Below, piece after piece: positions 33,206-44,018 of a stretch of 64,000 nucleotides of DNA (the stretch's first letter is position 1; each line of letters begins with the position of its first letter). Under the pieces are notes generated by a model. That model was not told where the DNA came from. It did no database searches and worked only from the letters and a program-made list of their open reading frames with translations. The position numbers and the translations under genes were made by a program. Origin of the DNA: Saussurea involucrata (taxonomy: Eukaryota; Streptophyta; Magnoliopsida; Asterales; Asteraceae); assembly GCA_033807775.1 (NCBI GenBank), contig CM066322.1:21937001-22001000 (forward strand), in the 5' to 3' direction.

Positions 33206-36200
33206 ATATGGTATCAGAGCAATAGTTTAAGCGAACTAAGTATGCTGAGGAGGTACTTAGACTTAAGCTGTGATGAATTAAGTTATGATTTGTGAGAATG
33301 GGTAGAAATACTAAGACGGGATAGTCTTAGAGTCGACGGAAATACGTGAAATTAGTACTGTAACGATGGTAACGAGTATCCTCCTGTATGATATGTTCAC
33401 AATTCCAATTAGCTACTGTTATTATGAATATATTGTTACATAAGCATGCTTGTTTCTAAATGGTCACAGTGACTAATGATCGGTAAAGTACGTTTTGCAT
33501 GTCTATACTCGTATAACCATTTCTTATGGTTATCTCTATGTGTTATAGTAGAATGATGGTGGGTACGCCACCAAGGCCCTTCAATTCTTTGGAGATTAGA
33601 TCAGTGAATGACTGGGGGAGGTTGGAAAGACAACCGGGAACTGGCGGGACTCATGGAAGTCCGTCGAGGCAAACTTTAATAGTATAAAATGGTCGAGTAA
33701 GTGGGCCATGGAATGCATGTATAGTAAGTGTGACAAAGCCGAGAGGGCGACCACTGATCGAAAGTAGAGTGTTATTGATAAGTCGCGTGAGTAAAACGAT
33801 TGACCTTGTTTGAGTGAGTAGCCTTCATTTGCGAATAAAGTTTTATGTATGGTGTCTTAGTGTGTGTTACATGATTTTTTATGATTTCAAAACAAATGCA
33901 TAGACAACAATTTTAGTCGAGGTTGAGTCAGCATGTGCATGTGAGTATTTAAAGAAAAAGGCAATTCCATTTACGGCGCACAATGAAATTTTGAGTTTAG
34001 CAATTTGCAAAATACTTCGTATTTTACATGAAAAGTTGAGTGGTAGCAAAAAGGTCAAGAAATCGTGGCCAGCAAAAAAAAATTATAACCAAAATGAGCA
34101 TTAACTTGATGATATTATATAAACGAATGTGAGAACCGACTAGCTTACTTCGTGTCGGTAACTTTCTTTTAAACTTTTGTCGCATGAAAAGATTTTCATT
34201 TTTATTACTGTCGTAACAATATCGCTTGGTTGAGAAAGATTAAGTGTTATGGATAGTTGTATGCAAACGATTCTCGATATCGTCGTGCAGTACATTGGAG
34301 TTATGAAAATGTTGGGGTCATTGGTACCCAAGTTGTTCCTTGTGTTGTTCTTTAAAAATGAGAAATTGTGCGAAATGATTTATTTATCAAGTTGTCATGC
34401 ATGAAGGCTATGAACTCACTAGGTCATAGAGTATTACATTATAAGCTAAGAAAGAACTCCGTGAGTGAAGAGGTGTTGGATAAATCATGGGAGAATGTTC
34501 GTAGTTTTGGAATTTGTGTCCGAAATGAGAGGTGATTAGTGGGAGAGCCGAAAGTGGACTTTAGTGTCGGATGTATGAGGGTCTGTACCCATTGTTCGTT
34601 GACTAGAAAAACAGTTGCCGAGGGACGATTGTGTCTAGAGGAAGGACTAGAAGTCATCAAGGTGATGGAATAGTGTGGTGAGATAGAAAGGAAACATCCT
34701 TGATGTCAAATAAGAATTTATGGTGATCTTGTGATATTAACGTTGCACGAATAAATTGGAGATGAAGACGATGGGGTGTGAATTAGATTATGATATGTTG
34801 GAAGGAGTAGGTTCAGTTAGGGACCCTTGTTAAAGAATAAGTTAAGGAAGTATCGACGGGTCGACTAATGACTTTGAAGTCGGCAGTTGTGTAAGGTGTA
34901 TGAGGCCTTTTTGCCTGTCACAGGGTGCGGTCTGGGTGCGTCTCGTGTATGCCTGTGCTTGCAGGAACAAAACCGTGAGCGGTACCGGCATGCTGTTATG
35001 CAGAGGGTATGCGCAAAGCGGACAATATCGTGTACGGTGGACTGGGGATGTTACAGAATGGTATGTAGTTTGTGAAACACCCATTTTTGGGGGAATTTGA
35101 ATGATTGGCGAATAAATCGCGAGCGAAAGAAATTCTGATTAATTTATGGCATAAGAGAAAGCTATGTGGTTAAAATACGATTTTAGAATTATTGTGGTTG
35201 TACAATAATTATGTTGTGTAATGTGCTTAATTGCATTTTATTTAAATGAGTGTCGTTTTAAGTATTGGTCTTATGTGAGAGGACCGTTTGATAATCTTGT
35301 ATTCTTAGTACCTTTGGGACTAATGAACCTTGGTAAGTGATATACATTGTTGAGTATAAAAGAGTTGCATATACGTGTACATATAGATACATATATGGAT
35401 TGACTTCATTGGGAAAGTAGCAATGAAGGGGTTGTGAGATTATCACGCCTCGGAGCGTGTGTTGCATGATGTAAGTTAGATGTATTTAATTGCATGAGTA
35501 GATGTTGATAAATAATCATTAGATCCTTTGAGCGGATGACTCGGTTTTGGACTCGGTTGAGTATTGGGAGCATTCGCCTGGTTTAAATAAGCTCGACGTA
35601 GGCTTGGGGTTGGAATTATATGAATTGTATTATAATTGAAGTTTACATGATATGAATACATTGATTATTTCTGAGGTCATGTATGAATATTAAGCCTGGA
35701 ATCAGAAGATTAGAAGTTAAAGGACCATCTTGTAAAGGTGTTAGAATATTGAAATACTGTGGTTTTAAATAAGTGCTTGATTTACAAAGTGGATGGTTAG
35801 TAAGGACTGAAGTAATTGACACGAACGAAAGGAGTACATAGATTGTGTGGATCTGTGAAGGAGTATGTCCGGTTTATGTAAAGGTTTGGAATCACAAAGA
35901 ATTAGAAAGTAACGAGTAGGTATGAGTTAATTAGAAACTCGTGAGTTGTGGTCCAACTAAAAGTTGGAGAGGATTATAATAGTGAAATAGACTAAATTAA
36001 TCATGCGAGAGAACATGAATGTACGTTTGAATTGTGTACAAATGACCATGAGAGACCTGGTCTGTTGTGAGATGTTATGGGTGGAGAATGTACGAATGAG
36101 TAGTGGCATCAAGTGCCAAGATAAGTGTGTCAACTAGTATGTAATGTGAAGTTAGAAAGAGGAAGCATCCAATGGAAGTCTTTTCGGGGATTTTAGATAA

Positions 36201-37187
36201 AGAGTACTATTTTGTCAATAAAATTGTTGGAGTATGTGGTTTGTAAGATGGTGTAGTGATATGGCTAATATCGGAATAGAATGGCGGAAAAGTAGTGGAT
36301 GTTTATCCAAAGGGATGTTGGTTGTGTGAGTCGCTGGGTAAGTTTATGTTCTTGAATCATTGGAAGTTAACGAAGATGATGGTTATGTTAGTCAAAATGT
36401 GATGTAAAAGATGCAAAATCCTTAAGAAATATGAGTTGCTTCTTATGGGTGAAAGGATTGTCCGAGGAAGTATTAGTTGCAGATTAAAGAATGTGTAGTA
36501 ACTTGGGACGGTATGTCGTTTCAAGATAACTTAGTCGATTGCCTTAAGTTAGAATTTTGGTACAACTGTTTGGTTATGTATAGTAATGAGAAAATGTTAT
36601 CAGTATGTGGGAAAAGTTGGAAGAAAGAGACAAGTAATGTTTGGAGGGTAGTACTTAACGTGGGAAGAAATGATAAAAAGATCAGACCTAAGAATGTAGT
36701 TATACTACAGGTTCAATGGAATTATCACCCTTGATATACAACACTTTAGGGTTTGGTTGCAATATGGTCGCATAATACGATGGTGGTGTGAGGAAATGGT
36801 AGCACTTTGTACTAAAGAAACGTGTGAGTCATGGATGTAACAAAGGTTTGTCGTATTTATCGGAGTATTCAAAAGTGGTGAGTATACTCAATTTAAGGTG
36901 AGTATAGATTTTCAAGCAGTAGATGGTAATGTTATTTTGAGACCCGGAGATCGAGTTACGGTTAATGTCGGTATGGTAGACCAAGAAATAGTCGGGTAAA
37001 GATTTGGTGATGAACAGTTACTCTAAGGAGGTTTGCAAATCCAAGTTGGGGAGCGGATGCTAATGAAAGAGTTAAGGTTCAGAAAGTATGAAAGGATGAA
37101 TTCTTGTTCTTTCTGGACTTTTAATTGTGGTTAAGTATGTAAGACTTAAAGGGAAGGGATGTACAAAATATTTCATGTTGGTATGAT
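33206..37187 (+). other. Non-coding interior of the 31415 element
   Basis: No significant ORF. It is colinear in blocks with elements A and B. The block 34909-35691 has no counterpart in those elements at this position and partly matches 18983-19460, so it is a foreign insertion or captured LTR fragment. An ORF at 36477-36734 shows no family motif. Confidence 0.65.
33209..33220 (+). promoter_or_regulatory. PBS of the 31415 element (tRNA-iMet)
   Basis: TGGTATCAGAGC, 3 bp after the LTR end; the next base differs from the canonical C. Confidence 0.85.
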
Positions 37188-37394
37188 GTGATTTCTTTTA
37201 CTAAAGTAAGAGTGGATGAGAAGAATTGTTGTGTGGAAGAACCAGAGGCAATTTTGGAAAGATCGGTTAGAAAGCTACGTATTGGCAATGAAGTAGCTAT
37301 GTTGAAAGTACAGTGGAAACACCATCGAGGTGCTAATGTGACTTTAGAGTCAGAAGAGAATATGAAGGATAGGTATCCCCATCTGTTTACCTGA
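37188..37394 (+). pseudogene. Tekay/Del pol C-terminal tail, chromodomain-like relic
   Basis: A 68-codon frame with EEPEAILERSVRKLRIGNEV, then VQWKHHRGANVTLE and RYPHLF just before the stop. It matches the pattern of the chromodomain-type end of Tekay/Del integrases (EEP-x-ILDR..., VKVLWRHH..., ATWE, RYPHLF), which steers integration to heterochromatin. It ends 42 bp before the 3' LTR, the normal place for the end of pol. The rest of pol is gone. This fixes the origin of the otherwise non-coding element. Confidence 0.75.
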
Positions 37395-37422
37395 TCTTGA
37401 TTTCGAGGACGAAATCATTTTC

Positions 37423-37436
37423 AAGTTGGGGAGTAT
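37423..37436 (+). promoter_or_regulatory. Polypurine tract of the 31415 element
   Basis: AAGTTGGGGAGTAT directly before the 3' LTR. Purine-rich but with T interruptions. Confidence 0.65.
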
Positions 37437-39440
37437 TGTAACATCTTGAATTTTCAATATTAATAATTTAAATGAGAATTGGGATTTGGTTGTATTTTAG
37501 TTTTAACTTTGGATCATGTTTCGTTTTATAATTCAAAATGGGGTTAAAATCTTGGTGGTCAAAGTTAAGTGTCATTGTTGGAAAGTTGAAACTTGGAGGT
37601 GTGTTTGGTCACATTTGGAAAGTGTGTATAGATAAGATAGCTGAAAATAAGATTTTGTTGGGGTATTTGTTTTGGGTCGGTCAAGAGAGAAGAGGAGAAA
37701 AGAGAGAAAAGGAAGGAAACAAGGGTTTTGGTCATCAATTTTGGTAAGGATTTAATCTGTGTTTTGATGAAGACTGTTGTAGCTATAGAGTTATAAACGA
37801 ATCTGTGTATTGGGTTGATTTCCAGAATCATTCACAAGCAGATTGGAGCAATAATTTGAGATTAAAGTGGGTTTTCTCCAAAAAGGTGAGTTCACTTGTT
37901 CCTTGCTTAAATCAGTGTCTTCATGTTAAATTAAACCTTGAAATAGCTGTATAAATTGGTTATGAACTGTATGGGATGGTTTGGAATGAGCTGAATCGAA
38001 CAGACATGAAAATGGATCGAATTTTAGGCTGCAGAACCGAGTTTTCCGGATAAATCGTCGTATCTGGATACCTCTGACGATGAATGTTTCCGGACGCAAT
38101 AGAAACCGGGTAAGATATTATTTTATTGTAAGAATCCGGATGAATATAGTTACCGGATGGTATCCGGATGGTTTTAGTATCCGGATGTCGTCCGGATTAG
38201 AAAAGTATCCGGAAAGGTTTAGTTGTCCGGAAAATCCAAGTTACCCGGAAAACCCCTGTTGTCCGGACACTTTTGAGAAACTGAGAAAGGCTAGGTTCTG
38301 ATGGCTGGATGCAGTTCTGGATGTTTTGTCTGGTTAAGTTTTCTAAAAAAAATCTTGGGGCGCTGCCCCCAGACCCCGCAAGGGCGTTGCCCCTTGACCC
38401 CATCTGCTAACCGGGTAGAGGAACCCCCGTGCTAAGTCGCCGAAGGGGGGGGGGGGGAGATTTGAGAATGAAGATACGATAGGTTATCTAGTATTCTTAG
38501 ATTTGAGAATATGTTTTGAGATGTAATATATTGTATGTTATGCACATACGATAGTAAGAGTTATAATACTTATGTATTATGTTGCGATTGCTAGCCATTG
38601 ACCAAAGGGATGTAGTTTCTAGTGATGAGTGTACCTTGAATCATCGGGGGTCCCGGTTGTGTATCGCGATATATTAATCCCATTGGGACCATTGATTCTG
38701 AGGTGGGGAGGACGTGAAATGTGGAATAGGCAGATTTTGATTTGTAATTCCCATTTCGAATGGAAGATCGGAGATTTCCATTTCATAAGGAAGATCGGAG
38801 ATTTCCCAGTTTGGAGGGAAGATTAGAGATAGGCATAATGTAATTTGTAATCTCTACTTCCAGATTAAGAAATAGGCAGGTTTTGACTTGTAATTTCTTG
38901 AATAAGAGTATTAACCTTGAATCTGGGATGATTCGGGGTAAACTCTTGGTAGTGATATTATGGCTAGACGATTTAGTCATAAGCATGGGAGTGGGGTAGA
39001 TTCCCAGTGTTGAAAGGAGTTGTTGTACGGTAAGAAAAGGATTAATCTGGTTTGTTATAACTTGTTTACATTGATTTTGCAAATGTTATTATTGAAACGA
39101 ATGTTCTCACTAGGCGAAAGCCTAATGTTTCAAGTTGAATTTTCTTACCAGGTACAAGCTCCAGGAAGTAAGCAGGGATGTGTGATGAGAACTTTTGGAA
39201 AGATTCAAACTTAGAGATGACGGAGGATCTAGCTATTCTTATGATGTTTTTGGGACAAAAGCTAGATAACTTAGTTAATCTGATTATGATGTATGATTAG
39301 ATTAATAGGTTATTTGAGTTAGATGCGTTGTATATAAAACCTTTACAATTGATCCTCAGGTTATCAAAGTTTGAAGTTTTTATGATCATAACTTGTGTAT
39401 TATTCAAGGTTTAAATTGGCCCTGTTTTTAGGGTGTTACA
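37437..39440 (+). repeat. 3' LTR of the 31415 element
   Basis: 2004 bp, TGTAACATCTTG to GGGTGTTACA. It includes a GC-rich block at about 38352-38450 (GGGCGTTGCCCCTTGACCCC), a G-run at 38443-38457 and AT-rich sequence to about 38595, absent from the 5' LTR. The conserved hairpin is at 39111-39124. Confidence 0.9.
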
Positions 39441-40559
39441 GGCTGATTTCTGCTCACTATTTTCCAGCAGCTCAAATGTTGCAGCAACCAAAGGGACAGT
39501 CTCTTTCTCTATGGAAATTTCATCATTATCATCATATTCCTTAATTTCTTCCTCATCCCCCTCTTCTATCCCACAAGTCTGTTTGACTCCTTCCTTATGA
39601 CATAATGACTCAATGGTACCTAAGCTTGAGCGATATTCCATATCATTAGGGTACTTTAAAGAATTGAAAACATTAAATGTGACTTTTTGGTCTTGAAGTC
39701 TCATGGTCAATTCTCCTTTCTGGACATCTATCAAAGTTCTACCAGTGGCTAAGAAAGGTCTTCCTAAAAGAATAGGAATATCTTTGTCGGCCTCAAAGTC
39801 TAAAATGATAAAATCAGCCGGAAAAATGAATTTATCAACCTGGACTAACACATCTTCAATCTTACCCTTTGGATAGGCAATGGTCTTATCGGCTAAGATA
39901 AGTGTGAATGTGGTTGGTCTGGCTTCTCCTATGCCTAAGCTTTTTAAAATTGACAAAGGCATGAGATTGACACTGGCACCTAAATCACATAAGGCTTGTC
40001 CAACTTCTTTCCCACCTATGGAACAAGGAATGGTAAAACTCCCTGGATCTTTTTGCTTAGGGGGTATTTTGTTGGAAAACAGAGCACTACAACCTTCATT
40101 GAGGGCAACAATCTCATACTCAGTCAGTTTCTTTTTCTTACTCAAAATGTCTTTAAGGAACTTGGCATAATTGGGCATCTGCTCAATTGCTTCAACAAGA
40201 GGTATGTTGATGTGCAATTGTTTGATAACATCTAAAAACTTTTTAAATTGCAATTCTTCCTTCTCATTCCTCATCCTTTGGGGATAAGGAATGTAAGGGG
40301 GAATTGGTTTAATGACAGCTTTGTTTGAAAGTTTTGAGCCAGATGGTTCCAATATGCTTTTGGTCATTGTTTCAGTCAATGGTGGGTTTGAACTTGTGAT
40401 CTTAGGGTCTTGGTCTTCTTTTTGTGTTGGAATAACCTGAATCTCTGGTGTAGGAGTGGCCTTAGATAATTTTTCAAAATCTGTTTTGGTCAAAGGGCCA
40501 AATTCCTTTTCCACAGCTTCAGGTAATTCTTTCCCGCTCCTAAGAGTTACAGCTTTCAC
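39411..40559 (-). pseudogene. Athila protease segment
   Basis: A 382-codon frame in the same frame as the gag ORF upstream, from which one TAA separates it. It opens with the conserved KAVTLRSGKELP. The aspartic protease motif CDLGASVNLMP has Asp192, with Leu in place of the Thr/Ser usual in Asp-Thr/Ser-Gly, as is common in Athila-type elements. ILLGRPFLATGRTLIDV follows at about 264-280. The enzyme would cleave the gag-pol polyprotein. The native frame ends at about 39446 at the insertion of the 31415 element; the last residues are from its LTR. Confidence 0.85.
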
Positions 40560-40586
40560 ATGTTCCTTTCCTGAGGCTTTTGGTAT

Positions 40587-41897
40587 TTAAGTGTTACTAG
40601 GCAAAGTACCCATGGCCCGGTTGATCTGGTTAAGTGCCAATTGACTGATTTGAGTTTCTAGGTTCCTCAAAAGTGTGTTGTGTTGATTAAAAATAAACTG
40701 GTTTTGTTGTTGTTGAACTTGTGATTGTGCCATGTAATTCTTGATCAGTGTCTCCAAAGGGACATTTGAATCAACTTGTGGAGGTGAGTGATTTTGGTTT
40801 TGAAAAGGTGGTTGGTTGTTTTGAAAACCTTGATTTCGGTTATTCTGATGATGATTGTTCTGAAAATTTCCCTTGAAATTGTTTTGGGAACTGCTTGCTT
40901 GATTTTGAAAATTTGAGTTCCCTTGTGGCTTTTGTGCAGGTGGATTTAAACATGGACTAGTCCAAGAGAAGTTTGGGTGCTGCTTCCAACTGGCATTGTA
41001 TGTATTGGATTGAGGAGTAGGTCTGTTTTGAACATAGTTTACGGATTCAGAATTATGAGGACAGTGTTCATAAGAATGTTCCTCACCACAACATACACAT
41101 TGCACAGAAAGCACAGGTGCATGAGGTTTACTGACAGTTGGATGTGTTCCTTGACCGGAAGTAATGTTTTTAAGCATATTAGTCATGGAAGCAAGCTGAG
41201 CCGTCAATGCAGTGTATGCATCTACCTCATGCAACCCAGCAGACTTCTTTTGAGTTGAAATTTGAGCCCTTGGATCAGCCCATTGTCCATTATTTGCAGA
41301 AATCTTTTCAAGTATTTCATACCCGGTGTTGTAGGTGTTAAAGGTAAAGGCCCCTCCCGAAGTCGCATCGAGCATTTGTTTTGCATTGGAATCAAGTCCA
41401 TTGTAAAATGTCTCGAGTTGAATACAGTATGGAATGCCATGGTGGGGGCATTTCCTTAACAATTCTTTAAACCTTTCCCAAGCATCGGGAATTGCTTCAT
41501 CGTCCATTTGTTTAAACATGCAAATTTCGTTTCTGGACTTAGCATTCCGGGTAGGTGGAAAATATTTTCGCAAAAACTTTTTAGCCATATCACTCCAAGA
41601 TGGTACAGAACCTGGTGTTAATGAATTGAACCATACTCTAGCCTTATCCCTTAGAGAAAATGGAAACAACGTAAGCCTTAAGGCTTCCGGTGAAACTCCA
41701 GGTATTAGAAAAACATCGGTGATCTCCATAAAAGATTTTAAATGGGAATGAGGATCCTCCGATGGTAATCCGGCAAATTGACCGTTGGCTTGCAACATAT
41801 GAAACATGATGGGTTTTGGTTCAAAATGTAATGTTTCTAATTGTGGCCTAACAATCCCCGAATTTAATTGCTCAAAATTAGGGATTGCATAGTCCAT
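40587..41897 (-). CDS. gag: Athila gag
   Basis: A 436-codon frame. The capsid domain includes GLPSEDPHSHLKSFMEITDV, ALRLTLFPFSLRDKARVWF and WSDMAKKFLRKYFPP (about residues 45-140). A zinc-knuckle-like motif CVCCGEEHSYEHC is near residue 275, followed by an Asn/Gln-rich tail (NNFKGNFQNNHHQNN). It packages element RNA in virus-like particles. The ATG used here is the first in the open frame; a longer original N-terminus is possible because about 390 bp upstream are free of obvious coding sequence. It ends at a TAA followed in frame by the protease segment. Confidence 0.88.
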   Translation of the reverse strand: MDYAIPNFEQLNSGIVRPQLETLHFEPKPIMFHMLQANGQFAGLPSEDPHSHLKSFMEITDVFLIPGVSPEALRLTLFPFSLRDKARVWFNSLTPGSVPSWSDMAKKFLRKYFPPTRNAKSRNEICMFKQMDDEAIPDAWERFKELLRKCPHHGIPYCIQLETFYNGLDSNAKQMLDATSGGAFTFNTYNTGYEILEKISANNGQWADPRAQISTQKKSAGLHEVDAYTALTAQLASMTNMLKNITSGQGTHPTVSKPHAPVLSVQCVCCGEEHSYEHCPHNSESVNYVQNRPTPQSNTYNASWKQHPNFSWTSPCLNPPAQKPQGNSNFQNQASSSQNNFKGNFQNNHHQNNRNQGFQNNQPPFQNQNHSPPQVDSNVPLETLIKNYMAQSQVQQQQNQFIFNQHNTLLRNLETQISQLALNQINRAMGTLPSNT

Positions 41898-42284
41898 AAT
41901 TCTTCCATCTTTCGAGTTTGCAAGATCAATGATGTTAAGTGGTTCAATATTACCAACAGATCCGTTATCATCTCATTCCTCATTATTATGATTATGAAGT
42001 GGTGGATTTTGTTGAAAAGGTGGATTATGTTGAAATGGGTGAAATGGTGGATTACCAAAAAGTGGTGGATTAAACATTGGCGGCCTGATTGGATTTTCTA
42101 AAGGTGGTCTCACGGGATTTTCCAACGGTGGCCGAACGGGATTTTCCAAAAGTGGTGGTCTTGGTGGTCTATTCTCAAAACCTGGTGGGGGCCATCCTCC
42201 ATATTGAGAGAGTTTGATGTTCTTTGAATTCTTCTTCTTTGATGAAAAGTTCTCTCAATATCCGGATCTAATTCAAAAAGTTCC
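41898..42284 (-). other. Athila 5' leader, gag-proximal part
   Basis: Untranslated leader with GGTGG/TTGGCGG-type repeats (42000-42190). It continues on the other side of the solo LTR at 43881-43994. Confidence 0.6.
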
Positions 42285-42514
42285 TGTAACGACCCAAATC
42301 CCATAACATACATCATAATACATAACATGCATACATATCATTGATTTACAACAAAAGTTACATAGCAACCCAAGTACGGTCTCTTTTAGTCTCGAAACTA
42401 CAAATTACATAAAACTTCCTAATCAACATCGGTCCCCGAAGGCAGTCTACACCTTATTCTTTCCTTTGCCGCTATCAATTCATCGACCTGGAAAACATAT
42501 TTTTGAAAACAAAA

Positions 42515-42545
42515 TGAGGGTTAGACCAAACGGGTCTACTGAGTT
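42515..42545 (-). other. Conserved LTR hairpin, solo LTR copy
   Basis: Plus strand TAGACC (42522-42527), 5-bp loop, GGTCTA (42533-42538). On the minus strand it is preceded by CTCAG and followed by ACCCTCATTTT, as in the other copies. Confidence 0.7.
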
Positions 42546-43302
42546 AATCCTGGTCTTTTCCAAAATCAATATCAAACTCTTTTCACATAATACTTTGTAT
42601 CAAAATATTTTACATGAAACCTTTCATATAAGCACGCATATACCACACGTATATAAATACCACATTTAGACTCGTACACCGTGTATCTCTCCTCATCTCA
42701 TCTTCTTTCCCCTGGCCACATTAGTCGGTAGCAAGCCAACTAATTATCGTCACTGTACAATACAGTCGACTCCACTGTAATTACATACAGCCCTGCTGCA
42801 ATTACCTACAGCTCCACTGCAATTTCATGCAGCCCCGCTGTATTTCAATACAGCCCCGCCGAATAATAATTTGGCTCACCTATACTCGTTTCGTGCAATA
42901 TAAATACAATATATATATTTCACACATACTCACATACACATATAAACACATATATGTATTCCAGTTGAAAACGTTTTAAAGTAAAACTCACCTGTTTAGT
43001 TATCAAAATACTTCCAAGCCTTTCCAATGGATTTAGTCTTTCACTTCAAACTCTTAGTATCTGAAACAATTCAAATACATATACCACTTTACCAAATAGA
43101 ACACATAAGACTCTCTAACAGATTGAGAATCCCAATAACTTATCAAACTCTTATCCTCAAATGTTCACCTACGACGACTTAACACGGGGGTTCCGCTACC
43201 CGGTTAGCGGATGGGGTCAAGGGGCAACGCCCTTGCGGGACTCCACGGTACCGGGACTCCATCAATACATTCAGAAACTATATCCGGACACTACCAAAAC
43301 TA

Positions 43303-43425
43303 CCGGGACTCCACTGTACCGGGACTCCACAGTACCGGGACTCTCCAGTACCGGGACTCCACTGTACCGGGACTCCACAGTACCGGGACTCTCCAGTACC
43401 GGGACTCTCCAGTACCGGGAGTCCT
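43303..43425. repeat. 16-bp ACCGGGACTC tandem array
   Basis: ACCGGGACTCCACTGT, ACCGGGACTCCACAGT and ACCGGGACTCTCCAGT alternate, giving a 48-bp higher-order unit repeated at least twice. Reading frames give repeated RDSTVPGL-like peptides, which are artefacts. Confidence 0.9.
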
Positions 43426-43994
43426 AAGATCGGGAGTCTACCGGGACTTCCCCGGGACTCTTAAGAACACTGTCGGTTTCAAAATACCTAGATTCGACTG
43501 AGGTTAATAACAATCGATGAAATTTTGATTTCTAAACCGATAGACAACTTCCAAACATGATTACTAACACAATATGTAAAGGACTTACCTCAAAATTACT
43601 TCTAACCCAATTGATTGATGCGATGACCGTAACTTCCTTCTTTCGCTTTCCTTTCGCTCAGAACACACACCCACTCTTTCTACTTTTGGTATCTGATGAG
43701 TATACGAGATTAAGGGATAATATAGATCTAATTTACCTTCTTGACTCAAATTATTCCAAAATGACAAAAACACCCCTAACCTTATAACTTATCTCAAACT
43801 TAACCAAAACATTATATCTTGAAGTTAAATTAATCTAACGGATAGACAACGCATCTAACGGACTTACCCGGGGTATTACAGTTCCCCACATTGTATTCTT
43901 GGCATACACCACTTTTTAAAAATCTTTAAAATTCCCAACGGTGTTAGAAAAATCAAATCTTTTAAAATGCTTTTACAGACTTTTAGCTTACCAA

Positions 43995-44012
43995 TCCCCG
44001 GCAACGGCGCCA
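43995..44012 (-). promoter_or_regulatory. PBS of Athila (tRNA-Asp)
   Basis: Minus strand TGGCGCCGTTGCCGGGGA is complementary to the 3' end of plant tRNA-Asp(GUC), 6 bp after the LTR end at 44019. Use of tRNA-Asp is a known trait of Athila. Confidence 0.88.
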
Positions 44013-44018
44013 AAAACT

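Larger units (their letters stand above)
31415..39440 (+). mobile_element. Non-coding Tekay derivative (LARD-like) inside Athila pol
   Basis: 8026 bp between TSDs GGCCG (31410-31414) and GGCTG (39441-39445), one mismatch. 5' LTR 31415-33205, tRNA-iMet PBS at 33209, interior 33206-37436, PPT, 3' LTR 37437-39440. Only a chromodomain-like tail of pol remains (37188-37394). By eye the LTRs differ at about 17 positions over 1.79 kb of shared length, plus one large indel, which suggests a recent insertion. It splits the Athila gag-protease from RT. Confidence 0.9.
42285..43880 (-). repeat. Tekay-type solo LTR
   Basis: 1596 bp flanked by perfect TSD GTTCC (42280-42284 and 43881-43885). On the minus strand it runs TGTAATACCCCGG to GGGTCGTTACA. 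Orientation is set by the conserved hairpin (42522-42538), which lies about 240 bp from the 42285 end as in the other LTRs. A GC-rich block at 43190-43250 matches, in reverse, the extra block in the 31415 element 3' LTR. About 17-bp repeats with CAGCCCCGCTG lie at 42766-42862. Confidence 0.85.

Noticed and set aside
34887..35100. Overlapping Cys-rich ORFs (62-66 codons) that look like small secreted peptides
   Set aside because: Two frames overlap with equal quality, no signal peptide, and the segment appears to be LTR-derived.
43303..43425. Short regular repeats resembling a CRISPR array
   Set aside because: Units are contiguous 16-mers without unique spacers, in a plant LTR. This is a tandem repeat.
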